DNA of 30,056 nt from a virus, in IMG/VR virus record IMGVR_UViG_3300028025_001394, positions 1-30,056 of that record; one strand, given 5' to 3'. Shown here piece by piece: positions 6,951 through 16,509 of this stretch. The position numbers and the translations under genes were made by a program. Numbering within the stretch: the first letter of the stretch is position 1; the number at the start of each line of letters is the position of its first letter. The notes below the pieces were generated by a model. It was not told the DNA's origin and ran no database searches. It saw nothing but the letters and a program-made list of their open reading frames with translations.

Positions 6951-7308
6951 AGTCGTCAGCTCCTTTTACATCGTTTAGTGTTGCAGTAACATTTGCTAGA
7001 TATGTTCCATCTCCAGTAAATGAACCTTCTTGCTCGAATAACACTGAAGTTACGGAGCCAAGCTTTTCTTCCTCTTCGCTATCCTCATCCTCAAAGTCTC
7101 CGACCAAATTGGGATCATCGACAACAGAATCGACAGCATCTACTGTTAGTAGACCATCCTCAGTTCCCTGAGTTTGTATAGTTAAATATCCAAAAGGGTC
7201 TTTTTGGGATTTACCACCTACCAGATCGACATCTAGGTCATCTGGTGCAAATAGCTCCTCGTCGCTTTTTACGGTTCTATTGCCGTAATTTACCTTTTTG
7301 TTTGTCAT
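6922..7308 (-). CDS. Acidic small tail-cluster protein
   Basis: The 128-residue protein is strongly acidic. Residues 16-30 and 62-84 contain runs of Asp/Glu (EDEDSEEEE), and the last 35 residues look like a beta domain (GDGTYLANVTATLND). The ATG at 7308 overlaps the stop of the hub gene by 4 nt and has a CAGGAAG ribosome site. The 3' end overlaps the next gene by 29 nt. I recognise no family. The acidic linker followed by a compact C-terminus suggests an adaptor between hub and appendages, or an assembly factor, but this is inference. Confidence 0.6.
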   Translation of the reverse strand: MTNKKVNYGNRTVKSDEELFAPDDLDVDLVGGKSQKDPFGYLTIQTQGTEDGLLTVDAVDSVVDDPNLVGDFEDEDSEEEEKLGSVTSVLFEQEGSFTGDGTYLANVTATLNDVKGADDYDVEFIKIS

Positions 7309-10300
7309 ACTACTTCCTGCAGTCTAATGCTAGTGGATATACCATTGCTAAATGACTGGCTTATACTAGTAATTATAAACGAATGTGATGAATAAGACAA
7401 GCCTAGGTCTGGATAGGATATATCAACTGTGTCACCTAGCTGAACTAAGGGATTAGTAAATATCTCTATATCAAGGATAACTGGGTCATTTGTCTTGCCC
7501 GCCTTGACTATTGCAGAATTGGTCTTAATAAACTCAGCAATATCTTTAGCCTGAGATTCAGACTGAATCCATTCGCTATCTATCTCAAACTTGGAGTCGT
7601 CGCCGCTAGATTTTGATACAGTAGTTTTATACTCTTTTGGCTCAAACTTCTTTAGGGTATATCCAAGGAGCTTCGGGTACCCAGCCGCTGCTGTGCCAGG
7701 AAATGAACTTGAGATATCCAATGGCTCGTTTGTTTCATTAACTGCAGCAATTTTTGCTCTAAATGAATTTGACTCAAGTATCGTTGCTCCGTATTGAGAT
7801 ACCGATGCTCCTGCTGCAATCTTGATTGGAGATCCTGGAGGCTGAGTGTAATCAAATTCTTCAATTCTAATTTCTCTAATGTGTGGGTAGAATTCATAAT
7901 AGTCATAATCATTCTCTAGACTATTCTTACTAGGAACCCCTAGGCTTCCCGCTGCAATTACCTCAGTCATAAATCCTCTAATTGAGTCTGCAAAGAATGA
8001 GCCATCTTGAAGCGTGGACTCGTCATTTGCCCCCCATGCTGCAAACTTTGAAAAGAATGCGGTGCTATCTCCACGAACAAAACATCCGCCGATAGTGGTC
8101 TGTGCTAATGGAGTTTTGTCTTCAACCTGAAGGACTAGCTGTCCCATGAGATAAAGATCAATCCAGTTAGTCCCACCGCTCTTAATTCTCACAACCTGAA
8201 TGTCATAGTTTTGCTTCTCAACAAACGAAACGCTGTCTTTAAATATTGTGTCTGCGCCATCTCTTTTTGCACGTCCTACTGGAGCATCACAGGATCCTAA
8301 AACTTGCATAGTTCCATCTGGCTTTAACTTATAAATCATTATGCTTTTGTTAGCATCTGCCTTTTTGTATGAGAGTGTTGTTTCTTCTAGACCTAGTTCA
8401 ATAAAATATCCAGATTTAGTTGACTCGTTAAAGTCAAAAAATATGCCGCCGATACTATCTATGTCTCCAACCTTCTCTGTTGGCTGTTGCTTAACAAACA
8501 TCATATTGGCTTCGAATCTCTTATAGTTACTCTTTTTTAGATTAACTGACCCAATCTGAATATAGTTTCTTCTTTCTGCCTGCTTTAGTTTATCTAGGCT
8601 GCTAGCACCAGTATCATTATCAGTACTTAGCTTTAGTGCCCTATTGCCAATATCAAACTTTGGGCTTGATAGATTTTTAATTGCGGCTGGGTTTTTAATT
8701 GCAAATTGCTTTAAAGACCAATCACCATTATCAATAGATACTGGGCTATGGGCTTTTGCAGTAGTCATAAACTGGCCACGCTTAACCTTTGTAAGCTTAC
8801 CATTATGAATGATTGTTGAAATACCAGGATCTGAATTTACTAAAGACTGATACTCTTCTGTTGTAGATATATCTTTAAGCTCTTGTGAGCGTCCATCCTT
8901 ATAAGTTATTTTAAACTGAGTAGCACCATAATAAATAATTTCTCCATTTAGATAAAAGTATCCAGACATAAGCGGTAGTCCGTATAGCATTTTATAAATT
9001 GGCTCTTTGTTTTTTTCAAGAACTTGGTATAGTTCTGGTTTTTGAATATCAATTTCAGTGGCTGTTGCTGTTATGGCATACATAAGTGGTACTGCTCCAA
9101 GCACCCAGGACTTATCTGGCGCCCATAGTACTGTTGCATATGTAGAGCCTCTAAACATTATTGCCTCAGTACTCTTTCCAGTACTTGCAAGGTTATAGGA
9201 AGTTAGTATGTCGTTTTGAGTTTCAAACGATCTTCTAGAATACTTTACAGACAAAGATCCCACTCTAGGCTTTGCTGATTGACCGACATTAATAATATTT
9301 GGAACTAAAGTTCCATCTTGAGCATAAGTTAGCTTTTGCTCTACCGTTGCTGAATCTAAAACAGACTTTCTTGATTTGAATACGGGTCTACCGTACTCAT
9401 CAAAGTAAAGTACACACTGATGGGAGATACATAATTGTTGTAAAGCCTCCCAGAATGTCTCTTCCTTACTCATCCAGAATACTGGTATATTATCTTTATC
9501 ATCGGCATTTGCATCTAGGATAAGTTCATTTAGTCCAATCCCGTCAAAGGCCACACGCATCAATTTATTAATTGAATAGTTAAATCCAATCACCATATCA
9601 GGAGCCTGTGTCTGCTGAAGAACCTTTGCCATATCGTAGCAGTTAGCAGTAGCTGATTCGCTTGCTGAAATTGACCATGAGTCAACGTATCCAGTAAATT
9701 GTGGAATTTCTGTAGCATCAATTATTGAGAATATCTTTACACCAACACGCTTATCCATAAGCCCGTAGTATTTAGCATCAGTCTTCTCATAGCTGAAGTT
9801 ATTAAAAGTATTATCAAACATTATGTCTGCTGAATTAGAGCTAATAGTTCCTACTGGCAAAACCTCGTGGTCTTCGTACATTGTTTTCTGAATGTCCCAC
9901 GAAACAACGTCTTCTGTTATATTAACTTCTAGTCTAGGAGACATTTCAATTATTTCAAGTGGTGCATATCCTACGTTTACTGATCCAACAAAAACTTTGA
10001 TTCCTGTAATAGTCTGTGTGTTTTGACTTATGCTTGGGGCTGTATGCTTTGTTGTAGTCCAGGCTGTACCGTTATAATAAAGAACCAACCCTCCATTTGT
10101 GATTGGAGTCGTAGATGAAAATGCTTGAACCCAGGCTCCAGATACTCTTAAGAAAACCTTATAGTCTTGAGGGATTGTATGAAATGTTTCAAACTTAACA
10201 ACTACCTTGTTAACCTTTATATCTCTGTCATAGATAGCATAAACTGATTTATTTACAGTACTTCCTGATTGCCCTTTACGAATATGTGCCCAGTACTTAT

Positions 10301-10682
10301 AACCGTCATCCTTAGATGCAAAGTAGTTTCTTGAGGCTGCTGTCTGGCTATATGTAGTATTACCAGATGTTGAACCAGCAATTGCTTTTACAACTCCGCC
10401 GACTTTAGCATTATTATGAACAGCATACTCGCTTGGTCTGATTAGACTTACGATAGAGGTTAATGGATAAATTGATTCATAGTATTTGTTGTATACAGAT
10501 GAAGACTCAATTAGTTTAAGATCTGAGGTATCGTTATCCCACTCATAAAGCTTTGTATCATCAATACCCATCTCATTAATGCCAGCAGTCACATTGTAAT
10601 TCCATTCTAGAATAACCTTCTGTGATGGAGTTATATTATGTGTTGTGTCTAGCTTCGTCTTGATCGCTGGAAAATTTAACAT
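7305..10682 (-). CDS. Tail tip / hub minor tail protein with LamG-like insert
   Basis: This 1,125-residue protein is the largest tail gene after the tape measure. Residues 1-245 look like a beta-rich carbohydrate-binding-like region. Residues 250-450 resemble a phage tail hub (gp27/Tal-like), including FTGYVDSWSIS and a CYDMAKVL helix. Residues about 704-884 form a concanavalin/LamG-like sandwich (FEANMMFV, GIFFDF, GYFIELGLEE, YDIQVVRI). Residues 1040-1125 return to a hub-like beta domain that ends QLGDTVDISYP...SFIITSISQSF. It probably caps the tail and touches the cell surface. No peptidase or lysozyme motif is seen. The ATG at 10682 overlaps the Dit-like gene's stop (TAATG) and has a GAGGAGG site. 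Confidence 0.78.
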   Translation of the reverse strand: MLNFPAIKTKLDTTHNITPSQKVILEWNYNVTAGINEMGIDDTKLYEWDNDTSDLKLIESSSVYNKYYESIYPLTSIVSLIRPSEYAVHNNAKVGGVVKAIAGSTSGNTTYSQTAASRNYFASKDDGYKYWAHIRKGQSGSTVNKSVYAIYDRDIKVNKVVVKFETFHTIPQDYKVFLRVSGAWVQAFSSTTPITNGGLVLYYNGTAWTTTKHTAPSISQNTQTITGIKVFVGSVNVGYAPLEIIEMSPRLEVNITEDVVSWDIQKTMYEDHEVLPVGTISSNSADIMFDNTFNNFSYEKTDAKYYGLMDKRVGVKIFSIIDATEIPQFTGYVDSWSISASESATANCYDMAKVLQQTQAPDMVIGFNYSINKLMRVAFDGIGLNELILDANADDKDNIPVFWMSKEETFWEALQQLCISHQCVLYFDEYGRPVFKSRKSVLDSATVEQKLTYAQDGTLVPNIINVGQSAKPRVGSLSVKYSRRSFETQNDILTSYNLASTGKSTEAIMFRGSTYATVLWAPDKSWVLGAVPLMYAITATATEIDIQKPELYQVLEKNKEPIYKMLYGLPLMSGYFYLNGEIIYYGATQFKITYKDGRSQELKDISTTEEYQSLVNSDPGISTIIHNGKLTKVKRGQFMTTAKAHSPVSIDNGDWSLKQFAIKNPAAIKNLSSPKFDIGNRALKLSTDNDTGASSLDKLKQAERRNYIQIGSVNLKKSNYKRFEANMMFVKQQPTEKVGDIDSIGGIFFDFNESTKSGYFIELGLEETTLSYKKADANKSIMIYKLKPDGTMQVLGSCDAPVGRAKRDGADTIFKDSVSFVEKQNYDIQVVRIKSGGTNWIDLYLMGQLVLQVEDKTPLAQTTIGGCFVRGDSTAFFSKFAAWGANDESTLQDGSFFADSIRGFMTEVIAAGSLGVPSKNSLENDYDYYEFYPHIREIRIEEFDYTQPPGSPIKIAAGASVSQYGATILESNSFRAKIAAVNETNEPLDISSSFPGTAAAGYPKLLGYTLKKFEPKEYKTTVSKSSGDDSKFEIDSEWIQSESQAKDIAEFIKTNSAIVKAGKTNDPVILDIEIFTNPLVQLGDTVDISYPDLGLSYSSHSFIITSISQSFSNGISTSIRLQEVV

Positions 10683-11149
10683 TAAACCTCCTCTAGCGAG
10701 AGGTTCATATTCATTCTAAGATATGGTGTTGTGGCAGATGGATTTCTCTTTACGATATCAAATGAGCATGAAGCAAAATTTACTAAATATTCTTGATATG
10801 CTGTAGCAGCATCTGAGTCTATCTTCTGTGTTATCTTGATATAAAATGGCTGTGTAGTATCTAGGTAGAAGTCATATATCTGACTTGCTCCCCACCCGCC
10901 GTCAACAGTATAAGTAGACATATTAGGAAAATCATTCCAGGATAGGTCAAAGCTATGCTTTTGGGCTATTACATTTTTTCTCATCGTTCCGTTTGCAGTT
11001 CTTTGAGAGTTAGCAATTTCCTCTAGGTTTATGCCTAGAGGGGATCTATTATGATCTGAAATCTTGTTATAAGCTATTACGCCAGTAGCTGGGTCCTTAA
11101 CCCCAAAATAAACCAGTGAATCCTTTAGTCCATTAACTAGCCATGTCAT
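10682..11149 (-). CDS. Distal-tail-like (Dit) minor tail protein
   Basis: The 155-residue protein follows the tape measure gene directly, which is the usual position of the distal tail protein. It has alternating strands and aromatic residues (HSFDLSWNDFPNM, YDFYLDTTQPFYIKI) and a C-terminal MNMNLSLEEV strand, consistent with the Dit N-terminal beta fold that joins tail tube to hub. It is shorter than two-domain Dit proteins, so it may lack the galectin-like domain. Its ATG overlaps the tape measure TGA by 4 nt, and its stop overlaps the hub start by 1 nt. The call rests mainly on synteny and fold-like composition. Confidence 0.68.
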   Translation of the reverse strand: MTWLVNGLKDSLVYFGVKDPATGVIAYNKISDHNRSPLGINLEEIANSQRTANGTMRKNVIAQKHSFDLSWNDFPNMSTYTVDGGWGASQIYDFYLDTTQPFYIKITQKIDSDAATAYQEYLVNFASCSFDIVKRNPSATTPYLRMNMNLSLEEV

Positions 11150-14100
11150 ACTTTCATCACCCTATTATCTGTTGTTCGCTTCATTACTGCACCAAGCTTC
11201 TTCTCTATTGTAGCAATAATTTCATCTGAAGAACAGCCTGGTTCTGTAATATTTATAGCACCAATCGATACAGTAACACCATTCTCATTTCTTTCACCAG
11301 CTTCACGCATGTTCTCAAAAACTCTTGGGTCAACTTGTCTTCTATTAAGTCTTTCCATATTAGCAACCCCATAGTAGTTTACAGCTCTAGCACTTTGCAT
11401 AAACTCTCCCTTAGAAGCTCTTATATAATTGGAGTCTGAAGTTGCAGTTCCCATTCCACCCATTAAGCCACCCATATGATAGCCCTTAACAGATCCGCCC
11501 ATCCAAAGACCTTGTGCATTCTTTGATCTTATAAGGTCATTCTTCTTTAAGTCATATCTATATTTTTCTCCAAATATAGTTACATACTCGTTGTCCTCAA
11601 AAGGCTCTCCTCTTCCAGCAGCCGCAGCAATAATTGCTTTCTTTTGATCTCCGCCAAGTGCTGAAGCAACTCCGCCTTTTCCTTCTGCTATGAGTACGTC
11701 TGCAATTGTTCCAAGTTCTGTGATGTCTTTTGGATTTTTAGATGTTCCAGCTGGAGCATTCACTCCTGCTGCTAGCGCTGCTAGTTCTGCCTTTACTGAT
11801 GAGAATGTTCCCTTTAATGTTTCCATAGCCTTAGCAATTGCATCTGGGCTTAGCATCCCCTTAAACTTTGATTCAAAATTAGTATACTCTGGACTCTTAA
11901 TAAACTCGTCCATGCTCATACCAATCTTGCCGTTCTTCTTAAATCCCTCCATCATTGAGTTAATTGCATTATCAATATTTGTTTGAAGTTCCTTTGCCTT
12001 GTTAGCAGTATTCTTAACTGCACCAGAAGCTGAGTCTAGATTCTTAAGCTTATCTTGAAGAGCCTTCTTCTGATCATCTCTAGCAATTTCTTTTTCTGTC
12101 TTAGCCTTCTCCTCTAAGAATCTTGCAGACTCTGCTTGCATTTCTAGTTGTGCTCTAAGAGCACCTTCCATATCTCCAGAGCTTAATGCTCCAAGATAGT
12201 CTAGGGCAAGATTTCTACGCTTCTCCTCATACTTAAGTTGAAGTTCTTTAATCTTATTAATATTGCCTTCTTTTCTGGCAATCTCATCTAGTGCATCAAG
12301 TTGCGCCTGTATGGCCTTCTTTGCAGCTTCATTATTTGGAGCTGCGCTGCCACCTGCAAACATACTTTCTAGAGATGACTTTAGATCAGCCTTAGCTTTA
12401 TCCAAAGCCTGGTTAGCCTGATATAGCTCAAATGTTGCACGGATCTTCATTCCGTCAAAACCATTTACTTCTTCTAGGCTTGTTATAACTCCCTCAACAC
12501 GCATCTTTAAGGCTAACATTACGTCTGCAGAATCAACACCATTTGACTGAAGCTTGTCAAGAACCGTGTTTTCTGACTTTGATAGCCCCTTAATAGAAGC
12601 CTGAACTCCATTTACAACATCCTTTGTAATATTTCCAGCGGCTGATGCTTTTGACATAGAGTCTGCAAACGTAGCCATATCTTGGTTTGCTATAGCATTG
12701 CTTAGAATATCAACAGCCTGTGCTGTTTGAACAGTAGTTCCATAAAATAAATTACTGTCAGCAATTTGCTTTTGCTTTTCATCTAGCTCTGCATAAGCAG
12801 ATTCTAATTCTCTTACATACTTAATCTGCTCTTCTGTGTACTTATAGCTTTTAAGTTGTTCATCGCTATAAGCCGCCATGCTTTTTGCACCGCCTTCGGT
12901 TAAGCCAAATGACTCTGCCCTATCTGCAACACCTTGATATCTAGTTCCAGTAACAGTTCCTTCTGCAGCTCTCTTTAATGATGTAGCTGTAGCCTCAGAT
13001 GAAGTTTGTCCCTTATACTTATTCAATGTCATATTAAGATCTGTTGAAAATTCTTCTTTACCTGCTGCCTTTAGGATTGCAGCCATCATAACTCTAGCAG
13101 TTTCTTCTGGAACTCCAGACGCTAAGTATGAAAGATATTGGCTTTCAAAATCTTTCTTTACTACATCAAAACTATCTGCGCCCTTAGTCTTTTCTCTAAG
13201 AGCTCCAGTAGTTGTATTTGTTGAAGCTTCTAGTGCAGCCTTGGAAAGAATGTCAAGTGCTGACGCTGCTTCTGCTGACTTTCCAGTTAGCTGTGTTAAC
13301 TGTATGTCGCCAATAGTCTTAAGATTTATTCCCGCTGCTTTGGCATACTCTTTATCAATCTCATACTGTCTAGCAGTAAGAGATGCAATGTCTCTAAGTT
13401 TATCTAACGCCTTCCATAAGGCAGTTGCTGCTGGAATAATAGCTCCTAGAGCTGCACCAACTCCAGCTCCGATAGGTCCAAACATCATGCCCATAGATGC
13501 ACCCATCATTGCTCCGCCTGCAATATTACCAGCAGTATTTAGTGCTCCATTGCCACCTGTTGGCATCATTGAAGCGCCCATACCTAAGCCCATCATTGCC
13601 ATTGATGATCCCATTCCTGGCTTCATTAATCCCTTTATACCTTGCTTTGAAAAAGCACCCTTAACTCTAGAGAATCTTCCTCCACCAGTAACTGGTGGCC
13701 CATCAATACCTGAGTTTACTTCTGCGGCAAGCATGTCTATATCATTAGAAACATCTGCGGCTAGTCTCTTTTCTGCATTTCTTAAGTTGTCTACAGAAGC
13801 AGAAACATCTGCTGTTGCGGCAGCCATTTGGGCTTCGCCAGCTTGTGCTGCTTGTGATACTGAAGAAGACATTCTAAACAAACTCTTTTTTGTTTTATCT
13901 GCTATTGCGGAATCAATTAACTTTGTTGAAGCCTTTACTTCAGCTTTTGCAGCTGCAGAGATTCCAGCATCTACTCCATCTGTATTTATTGCTGTTAAAA
14001 TTTCATTTTTTGTTTGCTCTACAACTTGATCATACTCTACGCCAAGTTGGACACCGAACTGTCTAGCAGTTGCAATAGCTGCATCTGGTCCACCATTTTT

Positions 14101-16506
14101 CCAAGATTCCTGGATTGCCTTAGCAACCATCTTTCCATCTGCAACACTTTTACCATAAGCCTCTGAAATAACCTTCATGTTAGCTACATGCTGTGCTGAA
14201 TATTGTGCGTATTCTTCTGGAGTACTAAATAGACTCTTTATGTCTGCACCAGAAGTTCCAGATAGCGCTGCTTTTCTTACTGGAGTATTTGCTGCTTCTG
14301 CAATAATTTTTCTTAAATCTTGTTCGCTGGTTCCAGCTGGAGCAATTGTAGTAGGCATTGCTTCACCCATAGCTCTTTGTAATGCAGCGGCTGGACTACT
14401 TTGAGCAACATATGTTCCAAGTGTTCCTAAGTTTCCAACATCTTTGCTTGATATTCCAAGCTCTGTAGACATTCTCTTTCTTCCACCTTCGTTAACATAG
14501 TGTGAGAATTCTGATCCGCCTGGCATAAATCCGCCTCTTGACTGGAACATAGCTTGCGGTGCAAACTTTCCAGATCCACCAGCCATCGCTGCACCAGTTG
14601 CTGCTGTTTCCTGAACGGACATCAATTCAGTTATAGACCTAATAAGTCTATCAATTTCCATTCTTGCTACTTCTGTTGCTCTTGCTTGATCATAAAAACT
14701 ATTAGACATACTATCCGTAGATAACTTGCTTGCCATTACCTTTTCATTAAGAAGCTCAAACCCCTTGGTTCCAGTAAATAGTCTGCCCATGAATCCAGCA
14801 GCCTTTGTTAAGTATCCAAAGAAGTTTAAGAAAACACCAGATAACATAATAAGTGGACCCGCTAGTCCTACGACTACTCCAAGGATTGTCATTATGTTTT
14901 TAATTCCATCTGGCAATCTATTAAATCCATCAAGAAGCTTGTTGAGTACTCCTAGCACTCCAGAGAAGATTCCTAGGAATCCTTCACCGACTCCCGCCAT
15001 ATTTGCCTTAAATGATTCTAATTGACGTGCAAACTTTCCAGAAGCTGACTCTGTAAGAACACTTAATTCTCGGTCAGCAACATTAGCTAACTCTACAGTT
15101 GAAGCTTTCATAAGGTCCATAACCTGAAGGGTCTGGCTACCAGATGCCCCTAAGTTATCAAACAATGCTGACATACGTGCAAACTGGAACTTTCCAAATA
15201 GTTGCTCGATAGCCTTAGACTTTGAAAGTGGGTCAAGTTTTGATAAAGCTATCTGTAATGCCTGTACTGTTCCAACTAGGTCTCCTGCATTTTTATTAAC
15301 AAGTCCCTGGATATCAATTCCAAAATTATTCATAACTTCTGTTGTTTGCTTTGTTGGGTTAATGATAGAAGCTAGACCAGACTTAAGTGCGTTGGCTCCT
15401 TCTGATGCATTGATTCCACCTTCCTTCATAGCTGTAAGGAATAGCGCTAGGTCTTTTACATCTCCGCCCAATGACTTTACAACGGGACCTGCTTTAGGGA
15501 TAGCTATAACTAAATCTTCTAGGCTTGTTGAAGTTTGGTTTTCAACAGCGTTAAGGAAGTTAATAGACTCACCTAATTCTTGTGTTGAAAGATTAAATGC
15601 ATTTTGTAATGAAAGTGTTGCAGACATTGCAGCCTGTCTATCAACTTCACCAAGTACTGCAAGTCTTGTTGTTTCTGCAACTGACTTTAAAAGATCGTCT
15701 CCAGTTTTTCCTGTAGCAGCAATATCAGCAGCAAGGCCGATTGTGTCCTGCATAGGAGCACCAAGATCTGCTGCAAGAGTTCTAGCAAGCTCAGTTGTCT
15801 GTGCTCTGATAGCGGCTATCTCTCCAGATGTAGCCCCACCAATATCTCCATAAACCTTTGCAAGTCTTGTGAGTTGCTTATCTACTTCTTTAAATGCTGT
15901 AGCGGCTGATGCTGCAAACATTGTGAGTGGGACAGTAAGACCGACTGTAAGCTGACGACCAGCCCACTGTGTATTTTTACCTAAATTAATAAGTTCTGTG
16001 GAAACGCCTTGAATAGACTTTCCAATAATTTTAAATGTTTCAGACTTTAGAGCCTTCATTGTGGCTGGGTCTAAGCCGTCTAAACCAGTAGGCGTAGACA
16101 ATACATTTCTTGTTTGTCCTTGTGGCCCAACTGTAGTAGTAAGTACTGATCTTTGTAATCTAACCTGCTCTTCAGCAAGCTTTCGGATCATACCTCTTTG
16201 CCCCTTAACCTGAGTATTAAATTCTCTAAAGTAGTCCTTTAGCTTTAATCTACCTTGGTCTAGGTGCTTTCCAAATTCTCTTGTTTCGTTTGTTACGTCT
16301 ACGAATGAAGAAGACCACATACGACTGTTTTTCATTCCCTCAATAAATTGCTTATTAAGTATGTCTAATGAGCCAAATGATGAGGAACCCAGTCCTTGCA
16401 ACTGATTTTGTAGTACGCCAATTTCTGCATTAGCCCTTTTAATTTCACCGATTAAATCGGAAAAATTGGCATTAGCATTGAAACTAATTACTACTTGTTG
16501 CGCCAT
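11146..16506 (-). CDS. Tape measure protein
   Basis: At 1,786 residues this is the longest gene and it sits directly after the frameshifted chaperones, the standard tape measure position. Residues about 160-480 carry the PhageMin_Tail/TP901 core (GKNTQWAGRQLTVGLTVP, LAADIAATGKTGDDL, TAMKEGGI). Hydrophobic membrane-like segments lie at about 505-575, and a Gly/Met/Ala-rich hydrophobic stretch at about 955-1035. Long Ala/Lys/Glu helices (about 1400-1535) form coiled coil. A motif near 1660-1720 (GGSVKGYHMGG...SKGEFMQSARAV) is typical of tape measure C-termini. It sets tail length and probably helps DNA cross the membrane. The ATG follows the chaperone TAA by 3 nt and has no good Shine-Dalgarno. 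No peptidase or lysozyme domain was seen. Confidence 0.95.
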   Translation of the reverse strand: MAQQVVISFNANANFSDLIGEIKRANAEIGVLQNQLQGLGSSSFGSLDILNKQFIEGMKNSRMWSSSFVDVTNETREFGKHLDQGRLKLKDYFREFNTQVKGQRGMIRKLAEEQVRLQRSVLTTTVGPQGQTRNVLSTPTGLDGLDPATMKALKSETFKIIGKSIQGVSTELINLGKNTQWAGRQLTVGLTVPLTMFAASAATAFKEVDKQLTRLAKVYGDIGGATSGEIAAIRAQTTELARTLAADLGAPMQDTIGLAADIAATGKTGDDLLKSVAETTRLAVLGEVDRQAAMSATLSLQNAFNLSTQELGESINFLNAVENQTSTSLEDLVIAIPKAGPVVKSLGGDVKDLALFLTAMKEGGINASEGANALKSGLASIINPTKQTTEVMNNFGIDIQGLVNKNAGDLVGTVQALQIALSKLDPLSKSKAIEQLFGKFQFARMSALFDNLGASGSQTLQVMDLMKASTVELANVADRELSVLTESASGKFARQLESFKANMAGVGEGFLGIFSGVLGVLNKLLDGFNRLPDGIKNIMTILGVVVGLAGPLIMLSGVFLNFFGYLTKAAGFMGRLFTGTKGFELLNEKVMASKLSTDSMSNSFYDQARATEVARMEIDRLIRSITELMSVQETAATGAAMAGGSGKFAPQAMFQSRGGFMPGGSEFSHYVNEGGRKRMSTELGISSKDVGNLGTLGTYVAQSSPAAALQRAMGEAMPTTIAPAGTSEQDLRKIIAEAANTPVRKAALSGTSGADIKSLFSTPEEYAQYSAQHVANMKVISEAYGKSVADGKMVAKAIQESWKNGGPDAAIATARQFGVQLGVEYDQVVEQTKNEILTAINTDGVDAGISAAAKAEVKASTKLIDSAIADKTKKSLFRMSSSVSQAAQAGEAQMAAATADVSASVDNLRNAEKRLAADVSNDIDMLAAEVNSGIDGPPVTGGGRFSRVKGAFSKQGIKGLMKPGMGSSMAMMGLGMGASMMPTGGNGALNTAGNIAGGAMMGASMGMMFGPIGAGVGAALGAIIPAATALWKALDKLRDIASLTARQYEIDKEYAKAAGINLKTIGDIQLTQLTGKSAEAASALDILSKAALEASTNTTTGALREKTKGADSFDVVKKDFESQYLSYLASGVPEETARVMMAAILKAAGKEEFSTDLNMTLNKYKGQTSSEATATSLKRAAEGTVTGTRYQGVADRAESFGLTEGGAKSMAAYSDEQLKSYKYTEEQIKYVRELESAYAELDEKQKQIADSNLFYGTTVQTAQAVDILSNAIANQDMATFADSMSKASAAGNITKDVVNGVQASIKGLSKSENTVLDKLQSNGVDSADVMLALKMRVEGVITSLEEVNGFDGMKIRATFELYQANQALDKAKADLKSSLESMFAGGSAAPNNEAAKKAIQAQLDALDEIARKEGNINKIKELQLKYEEKRRNLALDYLGALSSGDMEGALRAQLEMQAESARFLEEKAKTEKEIARDDQKKALQDKLKNLDSASGAVKNTANKAKELQTNIDNAINSMMEGFKKNGKIGMSMDEFIKSPEYTNFESKFKGMLSPDAIAKAMETLKGTFSSVKAELAALAAGVNAPAGTSKNPKDITELGTIADVLIAEGKGGVASALGGDQKKAIIAAAAGRGEPFEDNEYVTIFGEKYRYDLKKNDLIRSKNAQGLWMGGSVKGYHMGGLMGGMGTATSDSNYIRASKGEFMQSARAVNYYGVANMERLNRRQVDPRVFENMREAGERNENGVTVSIGAINITEPGCSSDEIIATIEKKLGAVMKRTTDNRVMKV

Positions 16507-16509
16507 GTG

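Noticed and set aside
7652-7912. 86-codon minus-strand ORF inside the hub gene
   Set aside because: Out-of-frame shadow with unusual Gln/Leu/Arg composition.
13241-14029. 262-codon plus-strand ORF opposite the tape measure gene
   Set aside because: It is rich in Ala/Pro/Ser and Ile with no domain, has no ribosome site, and is fully antisense to a clearly coding region; such long antisense frames come from codon bias.
15362-15853. 163-codon plus-strand ORF
   Set aside because: Antisense shadow of the tape measure core; composition not protein-like and no promoter or ribosome site.
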